Below are positions 38,362 through 47,885 of a stretch of 49,254 bases of DNA, one piece after another (the stretch's first letter is position 1; each line of letters begins with the position of its first letter). The notes under the pieces are model-generated. The model was given only the letters and a program-made list of their open reading frames with translations, was not told the DNA's origin and did not search any database. The position numbers and the translations under genes were made by a program. This DNA comes from Bacteroidota bacterium. GTDB taxonomy: Bacteria > Bacteroidota > Bacteroidia > Bacteroidales > FEN-979. Where the stretch lies: positions 1 through 49,254 of the forward strand of contig JAPLDH010000017.1 in assembly GCA_026391355.1 (NCBI GenBank). The letters are read 5' to 3'.

Positions 38362-39300
38362 ATGTCCAGATCCGGAATCAGATATCTTTGTTCAGTTGTT
38401 CTGTTTGTCTTTCCATTTCCCGGATTTAACCAGAATATTCCTTCAACTACTTGTCAAAATTCAAACTTCATTACGGGAACTTTTCAAAACTGGAACGGCT
38501 GTTGGGGTAATTTTAATTACCCCTGTTTGACTGCCGGATTTGATTCAACAAGCACCTATCCTGTCCACCGGATCATTTCTAATATTACGGCACTCGATCC
38601 AAATACCTTAAATAATCTTTTTGAGGTCCTTCCTGGAGAAACACATTCGGCGAGACTTGGCCATGACAATGGTAACCTTTCAGGAGCACAGCTAAGGTAC
38701 ACCATCGTTGTAAATGCACTTCCCTACAACTTTAAATATTTTTACGCCATTGTGCTTGACAACCCGGCCCATGTTCCGCAACAACAGCCATCCTTTACCA
38801 TTGACATCCGGGATGCGTCAGGGAATATTGTTGATCCTGTTCATGGGTATCATTATTACGGTGCCCAGTCCGGGTTACCGGGTTGGCAAACCTGCACGGT
38901 TTCCGGTCAATCCATTACCTGGCTGAACTGGACTTCCGACAGTGTGGACCTCTCTTCCTTCTTCGGACAGACCATTACCGCTACCTTTACCAGCAAGGAC
39001 TGTGCACTGGGTGGTCACCATGGCTATGCATATATCAATACCTACTGCATAAGTCCTGTTAACCGTGAATGGACAGGAGCTGTTAACAATCAATGGAACA
39101 ATCCACTCAACTGGAATCCGGCTGGCGTTCCAACAAGCATCGATCTCGTTACAATCCCTTCAACTGCAGCGGTGATGCCACAAATCAGCAATTCCGGGAT
39201 GAGTATTAATGAACTGCACATTGGTGATGGGGCAACCATTACCATCCTTCCGGGAATTCACCTGACCGTGAATGGGAATATTGTCATTGACGCGCCTTAG
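38362..39300 (+). CDS. Secreted beta-rich protein, no sorting domain
   Basis: About 312 residues from the ATG at 38362 (MSRSGIRYLCSVVLFVFPFP, a signal peptide). The middle is a jelly-roll-like domain (YFYAIVLDNPAHVPQQQPSF, VHGYHYYGAQSGLPGW, DSVDLSSFFGQTITATFTS) resembling an uncharacterised Bacteroidota extracellular domain. The last 80 residues (REWTGAVNNQWNNPLNWNPA, TIPSTAAVMPQISNSG, LTVNGNIVIDAP) are the start of a right-handed beta-helix-like region. Such proteins usually continue and end in a T9SS sorting domain. Here the frame stops abruptly, so the gene may be truncated. It is divergent from the toxin-antitoxin pair. Confidence 0.75.
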   Translation: MSRSGIRYLCSVVLFVFPFPGFNQNIPSTTCQNSNFITGTFQNWNGCWGNFNYPCLTAGFDSTSTYPVHRIISNITALDPNTLNNLFEVLPGETHSARLGHDNGNLSGAQLRYTIVVNALPYNFKYFYAIVLDNPAHVPQQQPSFTIDIRDASGNIVDPVHGYHYYGAQSGLPGWQTCTVSGQSITWLNWTSDSVDLSSFFGQTITATFTSKDCALGGHHGYAYINTYCISPVNREWTGAVNNQWNNPLNWNPAGVPTSIDLVTIPSTAAVMPQISNSGMSINELHIGDGATITILPGIHLTVNGNIVIDAP

Positions 39301-39424
39301 GACAAATCTAAATACAAGGGATAGATTCCATATGTTTGATTTGGGAACTTTAGATTATTTTTAGTACTCTGTGTTTTTTTCTCCTAAAATTCGTATATTT
39401 CGCTTGGACTTTTCACAAGGTGAT

Positions 39425-41209
39425 ATGGCTCTTTACGATCAGGATACTACTCAATTAACGGAATCCAGGTATGCAATTGAAAATCTGGTTGATCTTGGTC
39501 AACTGCAAGAGCTTTTTACCCAATTCACCAAAGCCACCGGGTACACTATCGGATTTCTCGATCACCCCGGTATGAATATTCTGATCAGCACCGGGTGGCG
39601 GGATATATGCACCAAATTTCACCGGAGTTGCCCTATTTCGGAAGAAGTGTGTTTGAAAAGTAACCTGCATTTGCTTAAGCAATTAGATATACCCGGCAAA
39701 GTGATGATCGAATCCTGTGGCTATGGATTGGTGGACTGTGCTATGCCAATCATCATTCAGGGCAAGCATATTGCAAGCCTTGCCACTGGACAGCTTTTAT
39801 TCAAAGCTCCTGACATCGAATGGTTCAAACAGCAGGCCTGCATTTACGGGTTCAACGAAAAGGAATACCTGAAAGCATTGGAAGAGGTTCCTGTGGTTGA
39901 TGAAGATAAGCTCAGGGTTGTAACCGGATTTTTAGGGAACATGGCACAGGTCATATCTCAGATGGGTTACACCAGGTTGAAGATTATAGAGGATGCCGAA
40001 CAAATGGAAGCTGAAGTCGCAGTGCGTAAACGGGCGGAGGAAGCGCTGCACGAAAGCGAAGAACGATACCGGATCATTGCTGAAAATACTGCTGATACAA
40101 TAGCTATATATGATCTCAACCTCAATCCGGTATTTGTCAGCCCTTCTGTACTTAAACTGAGGGGATATTCGGTTCAGGAAACAACAGCCCAATCATTGGA
40201 TCAGATTTTATCTCCCGATTCAATTCAAAAAGTTAAAGATGCTCTCATCGACCGAATGGCATTGGAAGCAAGCGGAAAAGGTGTCATGTTAAAAAATGAA
40301 CTGATTGAACTTGAAGTGTATCGTAAAAATGGTTCAGTGATTTGGGTTGAACTTGCAGCGTCATTTCTGAGGGACAAAAAGTTTAAACCAACAGGAATCC
40401 TGACGGTAACAAGAAATATTACCGAACGGAAACGGGCAGCAGAGAAAATAAAAAAGCTGAATATTGAATTGGAAGAACGAGTTAAAATACGCACCAAAGA
40501 ACTTGAAAGAGTTGTTAAAGAATTGGAATCATTTAGTTATTCCGTATCTCACGACCTGAGAGCCCCTTTGCGGGGAATCGACGGTTGGAGCAGAATTCTG
40601 GAGGAAAATTATAGTCAGGTACTTGATGAACAAGCCAATATTTATTTGCAACGAATTCATTCAGAAACAAATAAAATGGCTGAATTAATAAATGATCTTT
40701 TAAAATTATCAAGAATTTCGAGCAGTGAAATAAAATTCGATGATATTGATCTTACCTCACTTGCGAATTCTATTGTCTCTCTTATGCAGGATATTTATAA
40801 GGGGAGAAAAATGGAATTCCTGATTGATCCCGGATTAACTGCAAAGGGTGACAAGGGATTGCTGGAAACAGCTTTAACGAATTTATTTGACAATGCCTGT
40901 AAGTTTACTGGAAGGAATAAGCAAACCAGGATTGAATTTTCAACGATAAAAGAAAATGACAGGCACATATTCTTTATTCGTGATAACGGGACCGGTTTCG
41001 AAATGAAATATGCGAAAAAGCTATTCGGAGCATTTCAACGGATGCACAATTCATCCGAGTTTCCTGGGACAGGTATCGGACTGGCAACTGTTCAAAGGAT
41101 CATTCATCGTCATAATGGCCGTATTTGGGCTGATGCAAAACCCAATGAAGGAGCAACATTTTTTTTCACACTTTCTGAAGAGGGAAAAAAGAATAGTAGA
41201 ATTGGTTAA
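39425..41209 (+). CDS. PocR-PAS sensor histidine kinase
   Basis: 594 residues from the ATG at 39425. A GTG at 39371 would add 18 residues and is less likely. Residues 20-185 match the PocR sensory domain: LQELFTQFTKATGYTIGFLD, conserved Cys in CTKFHRSCP and ESCGYGLVDCAMPI, IASLATGQLLF. PocR domains bind small ligands such as hydrocarbon derivatives, and the cysteines may hold a metal. A PAS/PAC pair follows (SEERYRIIAENTADTIAIYD; LTVTRNITERKRA). The phosphorylated His376 is in SVSHDLRAPLRG, and the ATPase boxes are LTNLFDNACKFTG, RDNGTGFEM and GTGIGLATVQ. It is soluble. No response regulator is adjacent. Confidence 0.92.
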   Translation: MALYDQDTTQLTESRYAIENLVDLGQLQELFTQFTKATGYTIGFLDHPGMNILISTGWRDICTKFHRSCPISEEVCLKSNLHLLKQLDIPGKVMIESCGYGLVDCAMPIIIQGKHIASLATGQLLFKAPDIEWFKQQACIYGFNEKEYLKALEEVPVVDEDKLRVVTGFLGNMAQVISQMGYTRLKIIEDAEQMEAEVAVRKRAEEALHESEERYRIIAENTADTIAIYDLNLNPVFVSPSVLKLRGYSVQETTAQSLDQILSPDSIQKVKDALIDRMALEASGKGVMLKNELIELEVYRKNGSVIWVELAASFLRDKKFKPTGILTVTRNITERKRAAEKIKKLNIELEERVKIRTKELERVVKELESFSYSVSHDLRAPLRGIDGWSRILEENYSQVLDEQANIYLQRIHSETNKMAELINDLLKLSRISSSEIKFDDIDLTSLANSIVSLMQDIYKGRKMEFLIDPGLTAKGDKGLLETALTNLFDNACKFTGRNKQTRIEFSTIKENDRHIFFIRDNGTGFEMKYAKKLFGAFQRMHNSSEFPGTGIGLATVQRIIHRHNGRIWADAKPNEGATFFFTLSEEGKKNSRIG

Positions 41210-41308
41210 CTCTAAAATTATTTTGCCATTTGTAATCTGCAAATAACAATTATCCATACACCAAGCCATACGCTAGGGTTCATGGTATTTCCTGGTTAAT
41301 AATACCTA

Positions 41309-41320
41309 CCGGCTTGCCGG
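41309..41320. repeat. Short hairpin CCGGC-TT-GCCGG between convergent genes
   Basis: A 12-base perfect hairpin with a two-base loop between two convergent genes. It shares the GGCTTGCC core with hairpins at 9722-9735 and 49013-49026. Function as a bidirectional terminator is possible but there is no T-tract on the plus side. Confidence 0.45.
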
Positions 41321-41395
41321 GAAAACCCAGCTTACAAAAAACGCAAAATTTGTTCAGTAAAAAGGGGAGGACTGGGGGTGTTTCTCAGGTCCGGA

Positions 41396-42466
41396 TCAGG
41401 GTTTTCTCTTCGCCCTGAGGTATTGCCGCGGCCATGTTACATCATCGCCCAGTTCCAATGCAGCCTCGAGTGGGAAATAGGGATTACGAAGCATCTGCCT
41501 GGCAAGGATGATCAGATCCGCCTGTCCCTGTTCAAGGATCGACTCGGCTTGGGTTGCAGTAGTGATAAGCCCTACAGTACCGGTTAGCATTCCTGTTTCT
41601 TTCCTGATCTTCTCTGCAAAGGGTACCTGGTAGCCGGGAACGAGAGGGATTTTTACTCCTTTTATATTGCCTCCTGATGAGCAATCCATCAGGTCTGCAC
41701 CCAAATCTTTCAGGATACGTGTCAGTGCAATGGAATCGCCGATGGTCCATCCCCCTTCCACCCATTCGGAAGAAGAGATCCTTACAAACAGCGGGTATGT
41801 TGAGGGCCAGACGCTCCTGATGCCTGAAACGATTTCGCACAACAAACGGATACGGTTCTCAAAGGAGCCGCCATAGGCATCTTCTCTTTTATTGCTGAAC
41901 GGGGAGAGGAATTCATGGATAAGGTAACCATGGGCAGCATGGATCTCAATTACAAGGAAACCTGCCTCCAGGGCCCGTCGTGCAGCCGAAATAAAATCCC
42001 GGACAACTTTCCCGATCCCTTCCGGGGTAAGTGCCACGGGAATAGATGACTCAGTAGAAAAAGGAATGGCGCTTGGCGCTGCATTTTCCCAACCTCCTTC
42101 TGATAACGAAAGGAGGTGATCGCCTTTCCAGGGTGAACCATAGCCCCCTTTGCGACCTGCATGGGCAAGCTGGATCCCCGGAACGGCATCGTGTTCAAGA
42201 ATAAATCCTGTGATCGTTTGAAGCATCGGAATATGCTCATCTTTCCAGATACCAAGATCATTAATGGAAATACGGCCTTCGGGAGAGACCGCAGTCGCTT
42301 CGGTCATTACCAGGGCAGCTCCGCCGACCGCCCTGCTTCCAAGATGTACCAGGTGCCATTCATTGGCAAACCCGTCAGTACTGGAATATTGACACATGGG
42401 TGAAACCATGATGCGGTTCTTTAATTCTATTTCCCGCAGTTTTAGCGGCTGAAAAAGGTGTGACAT
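41396..42466 (-). CDS. NADH:flavin oxidoreductase / Old Yellow Enzyme (YqjM-like)
   Basis: 356 residues. The FMN-binding TIM barrel of the OYE family: LFQPLKLREIELKNRIMVSP, with Cys25 in MCQYSS (the YqjM-type regulatory cysteine), QLAHAGRKG, IEIHAAHGYLIHEFLSPFSN with the two histidines that anchor the substrate, YGGSFENRIRLL, and LIILARQMLRNPYFPLEAA. Thermophilic-like or YqjM-class ene-reductases reduce alpha,beta-unsaturated carbonyls with NAD(P)H. It is apparently monocistronic with a -7 box at 42493. It is convergent with the PocR kinase. Confidence 0.93.
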   Translation of the reverse strand: MSHLFQPLKLREIELKNRIMVSPMCQYSSTDGFANEWHLVHLGSRAVGGAALVMTEATAVSPEGRISINDLGIWKDEHIPMLQTITGFILEHDAVPGIQLAHAGRKGGYGSPWKGDHLLSLSEGGWENAAPSAIPFSTESSIPVALTPEGIGKVVRDFISAARRALEAGFLVIEIHAAHGYLIHEFLSPFSNKREDAYGGSFENRIRLLCEIVSGIRSVWPSTYPLFVRISSSEWVEGGWTIGDSIALTRILKDLGADLMDCSSGGNIKGVKIPLVPGYQVPFAEKIRKETGMLTGTVGLITTATQAESILEQGQADLIILARQMLRNPYFPLEAALELGDDVTWPRQYLRAKRKP

Positions 42467-42492
42467 ACGCTTCCTTGTTTAATAAAAACCTG

Positions 42493-42500
42493 CAAAATTA
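42493..42500 (-). promoter_or_regulatory. -7 box (TAATTTTG) for the OYE gene
   Basis: The minus strand reads TAATTTTG, an exact TAnnTTTG match, 26 bases before the ATG at 42466. It overlaps the gap after the DUF4421 gene. No -33 match. Confidence 0.4.
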
Positions 42501-42509
42501 GTGAAAAGT

Positions 42510-43547
42510 TTATTTCTTTTTCTTCCTAAAGACATCAAAGCGCAATCCTCCCCACAGCCGGAATTGCGTCACATCATAGCTGAACAGTGCATTGCTGAGT
42601 TTGTCGGGAACTTCATTGAAACCTGTTTGTACAGAACCCCCGAGAAACCATTTATCCGAATTATATCCAAAGGCAAACCGGCCACTAAGCTGAAAGTTAA
42701 ACCCAAAGTCGGAATGAACTATCCCAATATGGCTGAAGGAAGAAAATTGTGCTGCAACTCCCGGGAAAACAGCTGCAGTGAGGTAAAGATTCTTCAGGAA
42801 TACCAAGGTATAAACATAACCCGGAGACAGGCCAACTGAATAAAACTTACCGCTGGTGATCAGATTTTCCAAAGGTATATGGTATGCATCAATGATCGCT
42901 GCCGGAATGATCCCATTGTCGGAGGAGATCTGGTAATAGAGAAAAGCAGGCCTTACAACAAAACTGCCTGCACTCTTTTTCTGACGCTCATTCTGGATAA
43001 ATGCTGCCCGGATAGAAAACCGCCTGAAATTATAAACCCAATACCCCGAAAGGCCCAGTGATAATGTCTGCATGCTGGGAATAATATAATGAGTTTCATC
43101 CTTCCGTTCGGGGGAACTGATATAAAACCCTTTGTATTTCTGAAAGAACAATTCCCCTGCGATAAACCGTCCATATACATTGATCCGGAGATCAAGGGAA
43201 GTTGTTTTCCCATAAGCACCCCGGTCCGTATTGTAGAATGGATTATCGATGGATAATCCAAGGCCAAACCATTTCCAGAACCCTGCTATTCCTATCCTGA
43301 CATTGGCATTGGGACGATAAACGATCTTTGAGATCTGATCAGTGGCAGGATTGATGAGTAGGGAGGCATTCTGAAAAAGCAGGAATAACCGGGTCGTCAA
43401 TAAATTTGTGTAATCTGCAAGGCAGGTGCTGTCAAATGTCACAGAAGGCAATTGCTTTGCTACGGTGTCGGATTGGGCGCCGGAAAACTTTACTGTGAAG
43501 AACAGAAATATCAAACATGCACCGGTTGCCCGGATTTTACATGACAT
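42510..43547 (-). CDS. DUF4421 outer-membrane beta-barrel protein
   Basis: 345 residues with a signal peptide (IRATGACLIFLFFTVKFSGA). The body alternates short hydrophobic beta strands and turns (VRIGIAGFWKWFGLGLSID, YSVGLSPGYVYTLVFLKNLYL, FALGYNSD-like FAFGYNSDKWFLGGS), and ends FRLWGGLRFDVFRKKKK, a C-terminal strand fitting barrel insertion. This matches DUF4421, a family of Bacteroidota outer-membrane proteins of unknown role. It starts 16 bases after the end of the decayed radical SAM gene, on the same strand. Confidence 0.85.
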   Translation of the reverse strand: MSCKIRATGACLIFLFFTVKFSGAQSDTVAKQLPSVTFDSTCLADYTNLLTTRLFLLFQNASLLINPATDQISKIVYRPNANVRIGIAGFWKWFGLGLSIDNPFYNTDRGAYGKTTSLDLRINVYGRFIAGELFFQKYKGFYISSPERKDETHYIIPSMQTLSLGLSGYWVYNFRRFSIRAAFIQNERQKKSAGSFVVRPAFLYYQISSDNGIIPAAIIDAYHIPLENLITSGKFYSVGLSPGYVYTLVFLKNLYLTAAVFPGVAAQFSSFSHIGIVHSDFGFNFQLSGRFAFGYNSDKWFLGGSVQTGFNEVPDKLSNALFSYDVTQFRLWGGLRFDVFRKKKK

Positions 43548-43562
43548 AAGGTTTATTGAAGG

Positions 43563-44584
43563 TTACCCGGATAATCCAAATACTTTTCTGAAATGATAGC
43601 CATATATTGAGAATGTTATTGCATCAACTACCAGGGCGGGACGCCTGAAAAGGGTCCAGATCAGTAATTTCCAATAACCGCTTCTGCCTTTATTGACAAC
43701 CCCGATAATAAAAACAGATCTAATGAATCCTTTCAAGGCGACGAAACCGAATTTTGCCGGTGGATTGAATGAGCGCTTGTAGTTTATCAGCAACCGCCGG
43801 ATTCTTTTATAATAGGGTTTTGTGGTATATATATCGTGAAGGATCTTTTTGTACCCATTCAAAAGTTCATGGGTATTCATCCTGGGGATAAAATTCATGG
43901 AAAAATCGGTATTGTTACCGGTTGCCTCGGTAGTTAACCTGTTCTCTGCTTCAAGTCGTTCGTAAAGCCGGGTGTTCTTTGGGGCATTCAGCAATCCCAC
44001 CATTGCAGAAACAATCCCACTCTGCTGGATAAAATCGATTTGTTGCTGAAAAACAGTAGGAGGATCGCTGTCAAAGCCAACAATGAATCCTCCCGAAACC
44101 TGCATTCCGGCATGTTGAATCTTTTTCACGCTATTGAGCAGGTCCCTGTTTTTGTTCTGACTCTTATTACATTCCTGGAGAGATTTTTCTTCCGGAGTTT
44201 TGATGCCGATAAAAGTGGAAGTAATCCCTGTTTCAGCCATCAGCGACAGAAGAGCTTCATCAAATGCAAGATCAATAGAGGTTTCGGTACTAAAAGAAAA
44301 AGGAAACTTATGCAAATGCATCCATATTTTCATGGCAGGGAGGAGGTTCTTTTTAATTTGATTTGATTTTTATTTCCAATAAAATTATCGTCAACAATAA
44401 CTATCGGCCCGCGCCAGTTAAGATTATACAGTTGTTCAAGTTCTTCAATGATCTGGTGGGTATTTTTCATCCTCACCTTATGCCCCAGGAGTGATGTGAT
44501 CTCACAAAAATCGCAAGAAAAGGGGCATCCACGGGAAACCTGGATATTCATTGAAGCATAGTCCTTCCTTGACAACAGATGGTA
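43563..44584 (-). pseudogene. B12-type radical SAM protein (DUF4070-like), truncated and frameshifted
   Basis: Two frames. The upstream one (44330-44575, from a TTG) reads ASMNIQVSRGCPFSCDFCEI, with the radical SAM cysteines in CPFSCDFC. Its end QIKLKRTSSLP is out of frame. The downstream one (from an ATG at 44331-44333) continues KIWMHLHKFPFSFSTETSID, VSGGFIVGFDSD and a DUF4070-like C-terminus. Comparing frames at about 44345 shows the phase change is explained by a five-base near-duplication (AAATCAAATT). The N-terminal B12-binding half is missing: similarity begins just three bases from the OmpA gene's stop codon. It is therefore a pseudogene. Confidence 0.8.
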
Positions 44585-44587
44585 ATT

Positions 44588-45385
44588 TTACTGATACAAT
44601 AGCTTATAAAGCTCTTTCAGGTCAGGAGATAAGATGACCTCTGTTCTGCGGTTGCCTGCACGTCCTTCATTTGTATCATTCGTTTTTACAGGGTGAAAGA
44701 GGCCTCTGCCTGATGCAGTAATGCGGGTCGGATCAAAACCATAATCAGTTGTCAAAATCCGGACAATGGATGTGGCTCTTGCTGTACTGAGGTCCCAGTT
44801 ATCTTTAAATAGTTTGGTTTTTATGGGAACATTATCCGTATGGCCTTCAATCATCACAGTGATGTCTTTGGTATTGTTAAGCACTTTTGCAAGGGTTTTG
44901 AGCGCTTCTTTTCCTTTTGGGTCAACCACGTCACTACCCGATTTGAACAACAATTTTTCTTCAAGTGAAACATAAACGTTTCCGTCTTTAATGTAAACGG
45001 ATAACTCATCAGTTTTATAATTCATCAGCGCATCAGCTATTGATTTCTGAAGATTGGTCATTACATTCTTTTGTGCCTGGATCATGTCCTGGAGGGTTTT
45101 TAACCGCTTTGCCTGGTCGGCAATGGTCATCTTTGATTCGGTTGAAAGAGCCTTCAAATCACTTTGAACCATGGCATTGTCATTCTGAAGGGATGCTTTT
45201 TCCTGTTTAAGATTTTTTACCTGCAGGTTGCAATCATTCAGTTGACTATGCGTATTAGCACTGTCTTTTTGCAGTTGGTCAACCTTGGCCTGGGAAACCA
45301 TAAGTTTTTTACTTGGCCCGCATGAAGTAAATAATAAGGCTGGTATAAAGGATAAGATTAAAAGGAAGTGGAATGTTGTTTTCAT
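44588..45385 (-). CDS. OmpA-family lipoprotein
   Basis: About 265 residues from the ATG at 45383-45385 (MKTTFHFLLILSFIPALLFT), where an upstream start would bury the signal peptide. The lipobox is FTSCG. A long coiled coil follows (residues about 30-120, KVDQLQKDSANTHSQLND onwards), then a peptidoglycan-binding OmpA domain: VMIEGHTDNVPI, NWDLSTARATSIVRIL, ITASGRGLFHPV, NRRTEVILSPD. It tethers the outer membrane to peptidoglycan. It ends three bases from the decayed radical SAM gene. Confidence 0.93.
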   Translation of the reverse strand: MKTTFHFLLILSFIPALLFTSCGPSKKLMVSQAKVDQLQKDSANTHSQLNDCNLQVKNLKQEKASLQNDNAMVQSDLKALSTESKMTIADQAKRLKTLQDMIQAQKNVMTNLQKSIADALMNYKTDELSVYIKDGNVYVSLEEKLLFKSGSDVVDPKGKEALKTLAKVLNNTKDITVMIEGHTDNVPIKTKLFKDNWDLSTARATSIVRILTTDYGFDPTRITASGRGLFHPVKTNDTNEGRAGNRRTEVILSPDLKELYKLLYQ

Positions 45386-45486
45386 TTTGTTTTTTTTAAG
45401 TGAAAATAATGTTACAAAGATGGGTGGCTTTGAAAAAAAATGTGTTACACAAATTCTTAATTCTTTTACATGATTCACACATTATC

Positions 45487-47856
45487 TTAAAGCTTGCTTT
45501 TATTTTGCTTTCGTTCCTGTTTATATTTTTCCCGGGGAGGAACACTATTTAATTCGTTCATTTTCCGGTATGCCTTGATCAGGGTCTCCGGAAATTCCCC
45601 TTTGTAAACGATTTTGAAGAATGAAAAGCCGTTATATGGAATGCTGGTTTCACCGGGGAATATTTTAATACGGCTTTCAACCGCTTTCTTCCTGAATGGA
45701 TCCATAAAAACCGCTTCCCTGATTTTATTTAACTGGTTGAATCTGCCATTGACAAAAGCTGAACCGACAAATGTGTTGCATTTTTCCTGTATAGTAAAGA
45801 TCAGGGTATGATTAACCTGTTTATCAAGATACCTGACAAACGAAGTATCCTTGACCGACATTTTATCCACCTTAAGAGAATCAGCTTTACTGAAAAGCCG
45901 GGCATTTTTATCATTGGATAATAAAAAATATTTTTTCTTGGCTTCAAAAAACCGGATGTATTCCTTTTCTTTATCAGCATACTGAATTGGATAAACAGAG
46001 ATGGATGCTTCAGGATTCTTTACCAGGAAATCCACCATTTTACCTACAAAATATTCCTGATCGGGAAGGAGGAAATTCTGCCGCATTGCCCATTTCAATG
46101 TGAGTGATTTCTCAATTTCATTTTCCATATTCTTTACTTCACTCCTGTAAGCGGTTGTAGCTGGCTTTACGAAAATATTTTCAAGCATGTCGACAAGTAC
46201 ATCATGCAGGTGAAATCGGGGATTCTTTAAATTGCCGGTTATTGGAATTTCGTAATCAATTACGTTGCCGCGTTCACGGATAAAGAACATTACTATTGAG
46301 GTGGGGATCCAGCTTGTAAGTTTATTTTTTCTCCGTTTTGTTACAAGCGGGTCAATGATCAGCAGGTGATTCCTGCTTTGTATGGTTCCGTTACTCACAT
46401 TCCATGTGCCATTGAATTCAATGGTCCCCCGGTCTAAAGGGAAAGAAGTATAGGTGATCAGGTAAGGGTTGAACATGGAAACAGGCAATCGCTGAAGATG
46501 ATACCGCATGTCAAAATCACTGCTGTTCCGGGGATTAATACTCAGGTTCACGGATACATTGCCATAGGGCTGAATGCCTGATTTTAATGACACCTCCAAC
46601 CGTTTGTGGTTTTTGTCAACAGAATCTGCAATGATAAACAAGGGATTCAGATCCACTGAAAATTTCTCGCTTATGGCATAGTCATTGAATTTCACATCGC
46701 CATTATAGATTGCCAGGCGGTTAAACCTGTAATAACTTTGGAAAAAATTCTTTACAAGAACTTTCAGGTAATCTGCAATTTTAAGGATCAGGTTGAACCG
46801 GCCGGGGTTTGCATAAGCTGATGAAATGTTAGACCCGTTTTTACCAAACATCATTTGAACATTATCCAAATAATCATACCGTTCATATTTGACAAACGGA
46901 TGGCTGACTGAAACGGAGTCGAAAAGATATTTATGGTTCTGCGGACTTACGTCATTCATTGCCAGCACAAGTTTGTCGAAGGAGGCATAATCATCATCCG
47001 GATATTTCCCGAAATGAAAATCATTTACAGCCACCATTCCTTTGAGATTTAAGTTTTCCTGATCGGAAAAATTTCCTGTCGCTTTTACATCAGCATCAAT
47101 GTTGGCTCTGAAGGATCCATAGTTGATCAAAACTTTGAGATATTGTGCAAATAATTGCAGGTCGAATTTATGAACGATCGCCGAAAGGCGATAATCCAGG
47201 GTTTTAAAATTGATTGAAATATTGCCTTTTGCGGTACCGCTTCCGGGTCCGGATGAGAAAGAAAACTTTATCGCCATTGTATCTGCATTCCAATGCTTGC
47301 CGGTACTTTCAAAATTTGCGTCTTTAATAAAATAATTTATCGGAGTTACCCCCTCCCGATAGTAGAATTCCCCTTTTTCAATCTTTATATTCAGAATATT
47401 AAAATGAACTGTTGATGGTGTGGTACGGGGTTTTTCAGGGGTAAAATTTGTTATCACGTCACTAAAATTCAACGTACTGTTATGTTGAATTATTAGTCCA
47501 TTTGGCCGGTCTAACGTGATTTCTGATATTTCTATGGTTTTCGATAAGAGTTTAAGCATGGCAAAATCTGCACTGACCCCTTTTACTGAAAGTAAAATGC
47601 TGTCACCTGATTTGTACCCGGGCAGGTTTTTTCGTTCATAAATTTTCAGGTTACTTATATGAACATAACCGGTAAAAGGATTTACATATATCCAGCCGGT
47701 TGTTATATGCCTTCCGGTGTATTTTTCACCGTACTTTATGGCCAGATGTTTTGCAATGGGAGAGATCACTAAAATAACAACGATTACTGTAATGATGATG
47801 GACCCGGTTACAATAAGGGTTGTTTTTTTTAATCTGGTGTTGATTTTCATATTCAC
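45487..47856 (-). CDS. DUF748/AsmA-like envelope protein
   Basis: 789 residues. One N-terminal membrane helix (TLIVTGSIIITVIVVILVIS, about 12-31), then a large periplasmic region with AsmA/DUF748 motifs: RHITTGWIYVNPFTGYVHIS near 50, FSDVITNFTPEKP, and RGTIEFNGTWNVSNGTIQSR. The C-terminus (SLTLKWAMRQNFLLPDQEYF, VLVDMLENIFVKPATT) and a lysine-rich end complete it. AsmA-like proteins form long bridges for lipid transport or control between membranes. It sits 30 bases after the PAP2 gene and 102 bases before the OmpA start. Confidence 0.8.
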   Translation of the reverse strand: MNMKINTRLKKTTLIVTGSIIITVIVVILVISPIAKHLAIKYGEKYTGRHITTGWIYVNPFTGYVHISNLKIYERKNLPGYKSGDSILLSVKGVSADFAMLKLLSKTIEISEITLDRPNGLIIQHNSTLNFSDVITNFTPEKPRTTPSTVHFNILNIKIEKGEFYYREGVTPINYFIKDANFESTGKHWNADTMAIKFSFSSGPGSGTAKGNISINFKTLDYRLSAIVHKFDLQLFAQYLKVLINYGSFRANIDADVKATGNFSDQENLNLKGMVAVNDFHFGKYPDDDYASFDKLVLAMNDVSPQNHKYLFDSVSVSHPFVKYERYDYLDNVQMMFGKNGSNISSAYANPGRFNLILKIADYLKVLVKNFFQSYYRFNRLAIYNGDVKFNDYAISEKFSVDLNPLFIIADSVDKNHKRLEVSLKSGIQPYGNVSVNLSINPRNSSDFDMRYHLQRLPVSMFNPYLITYTSFPLDRGTIEFNGTWNVSNGTIQSRNHLLIIDPLVTKRRKNKLTSWIPTSIVMFFIRERGNVIDYEIPITGNLKNPRFHLHDVLVDMLENIFVKPATTAYRSEVKNMENEIEKSLTLKWAMRQNFLLPDQEYFVGKMVDFLVKNPEASISVYPIQYADKEKEYIRFFEAKKKYFLLSNDKNARLFSKADSLKVDKMSVKDTSFVRYLDKQVNHTLIFTIQEKCNTFVGSAFVNGRFNQLNKIREAVFMDPFRKKAVESRIKIFPGETSIPYNGFSFFKIVYKGEFPETLIKAYRKMNELNSVPPREKYKQERKQNKSKL

Positions 47857-47885
47857 TTTTTCAAGTGGAATTCATCACTTGTGTT

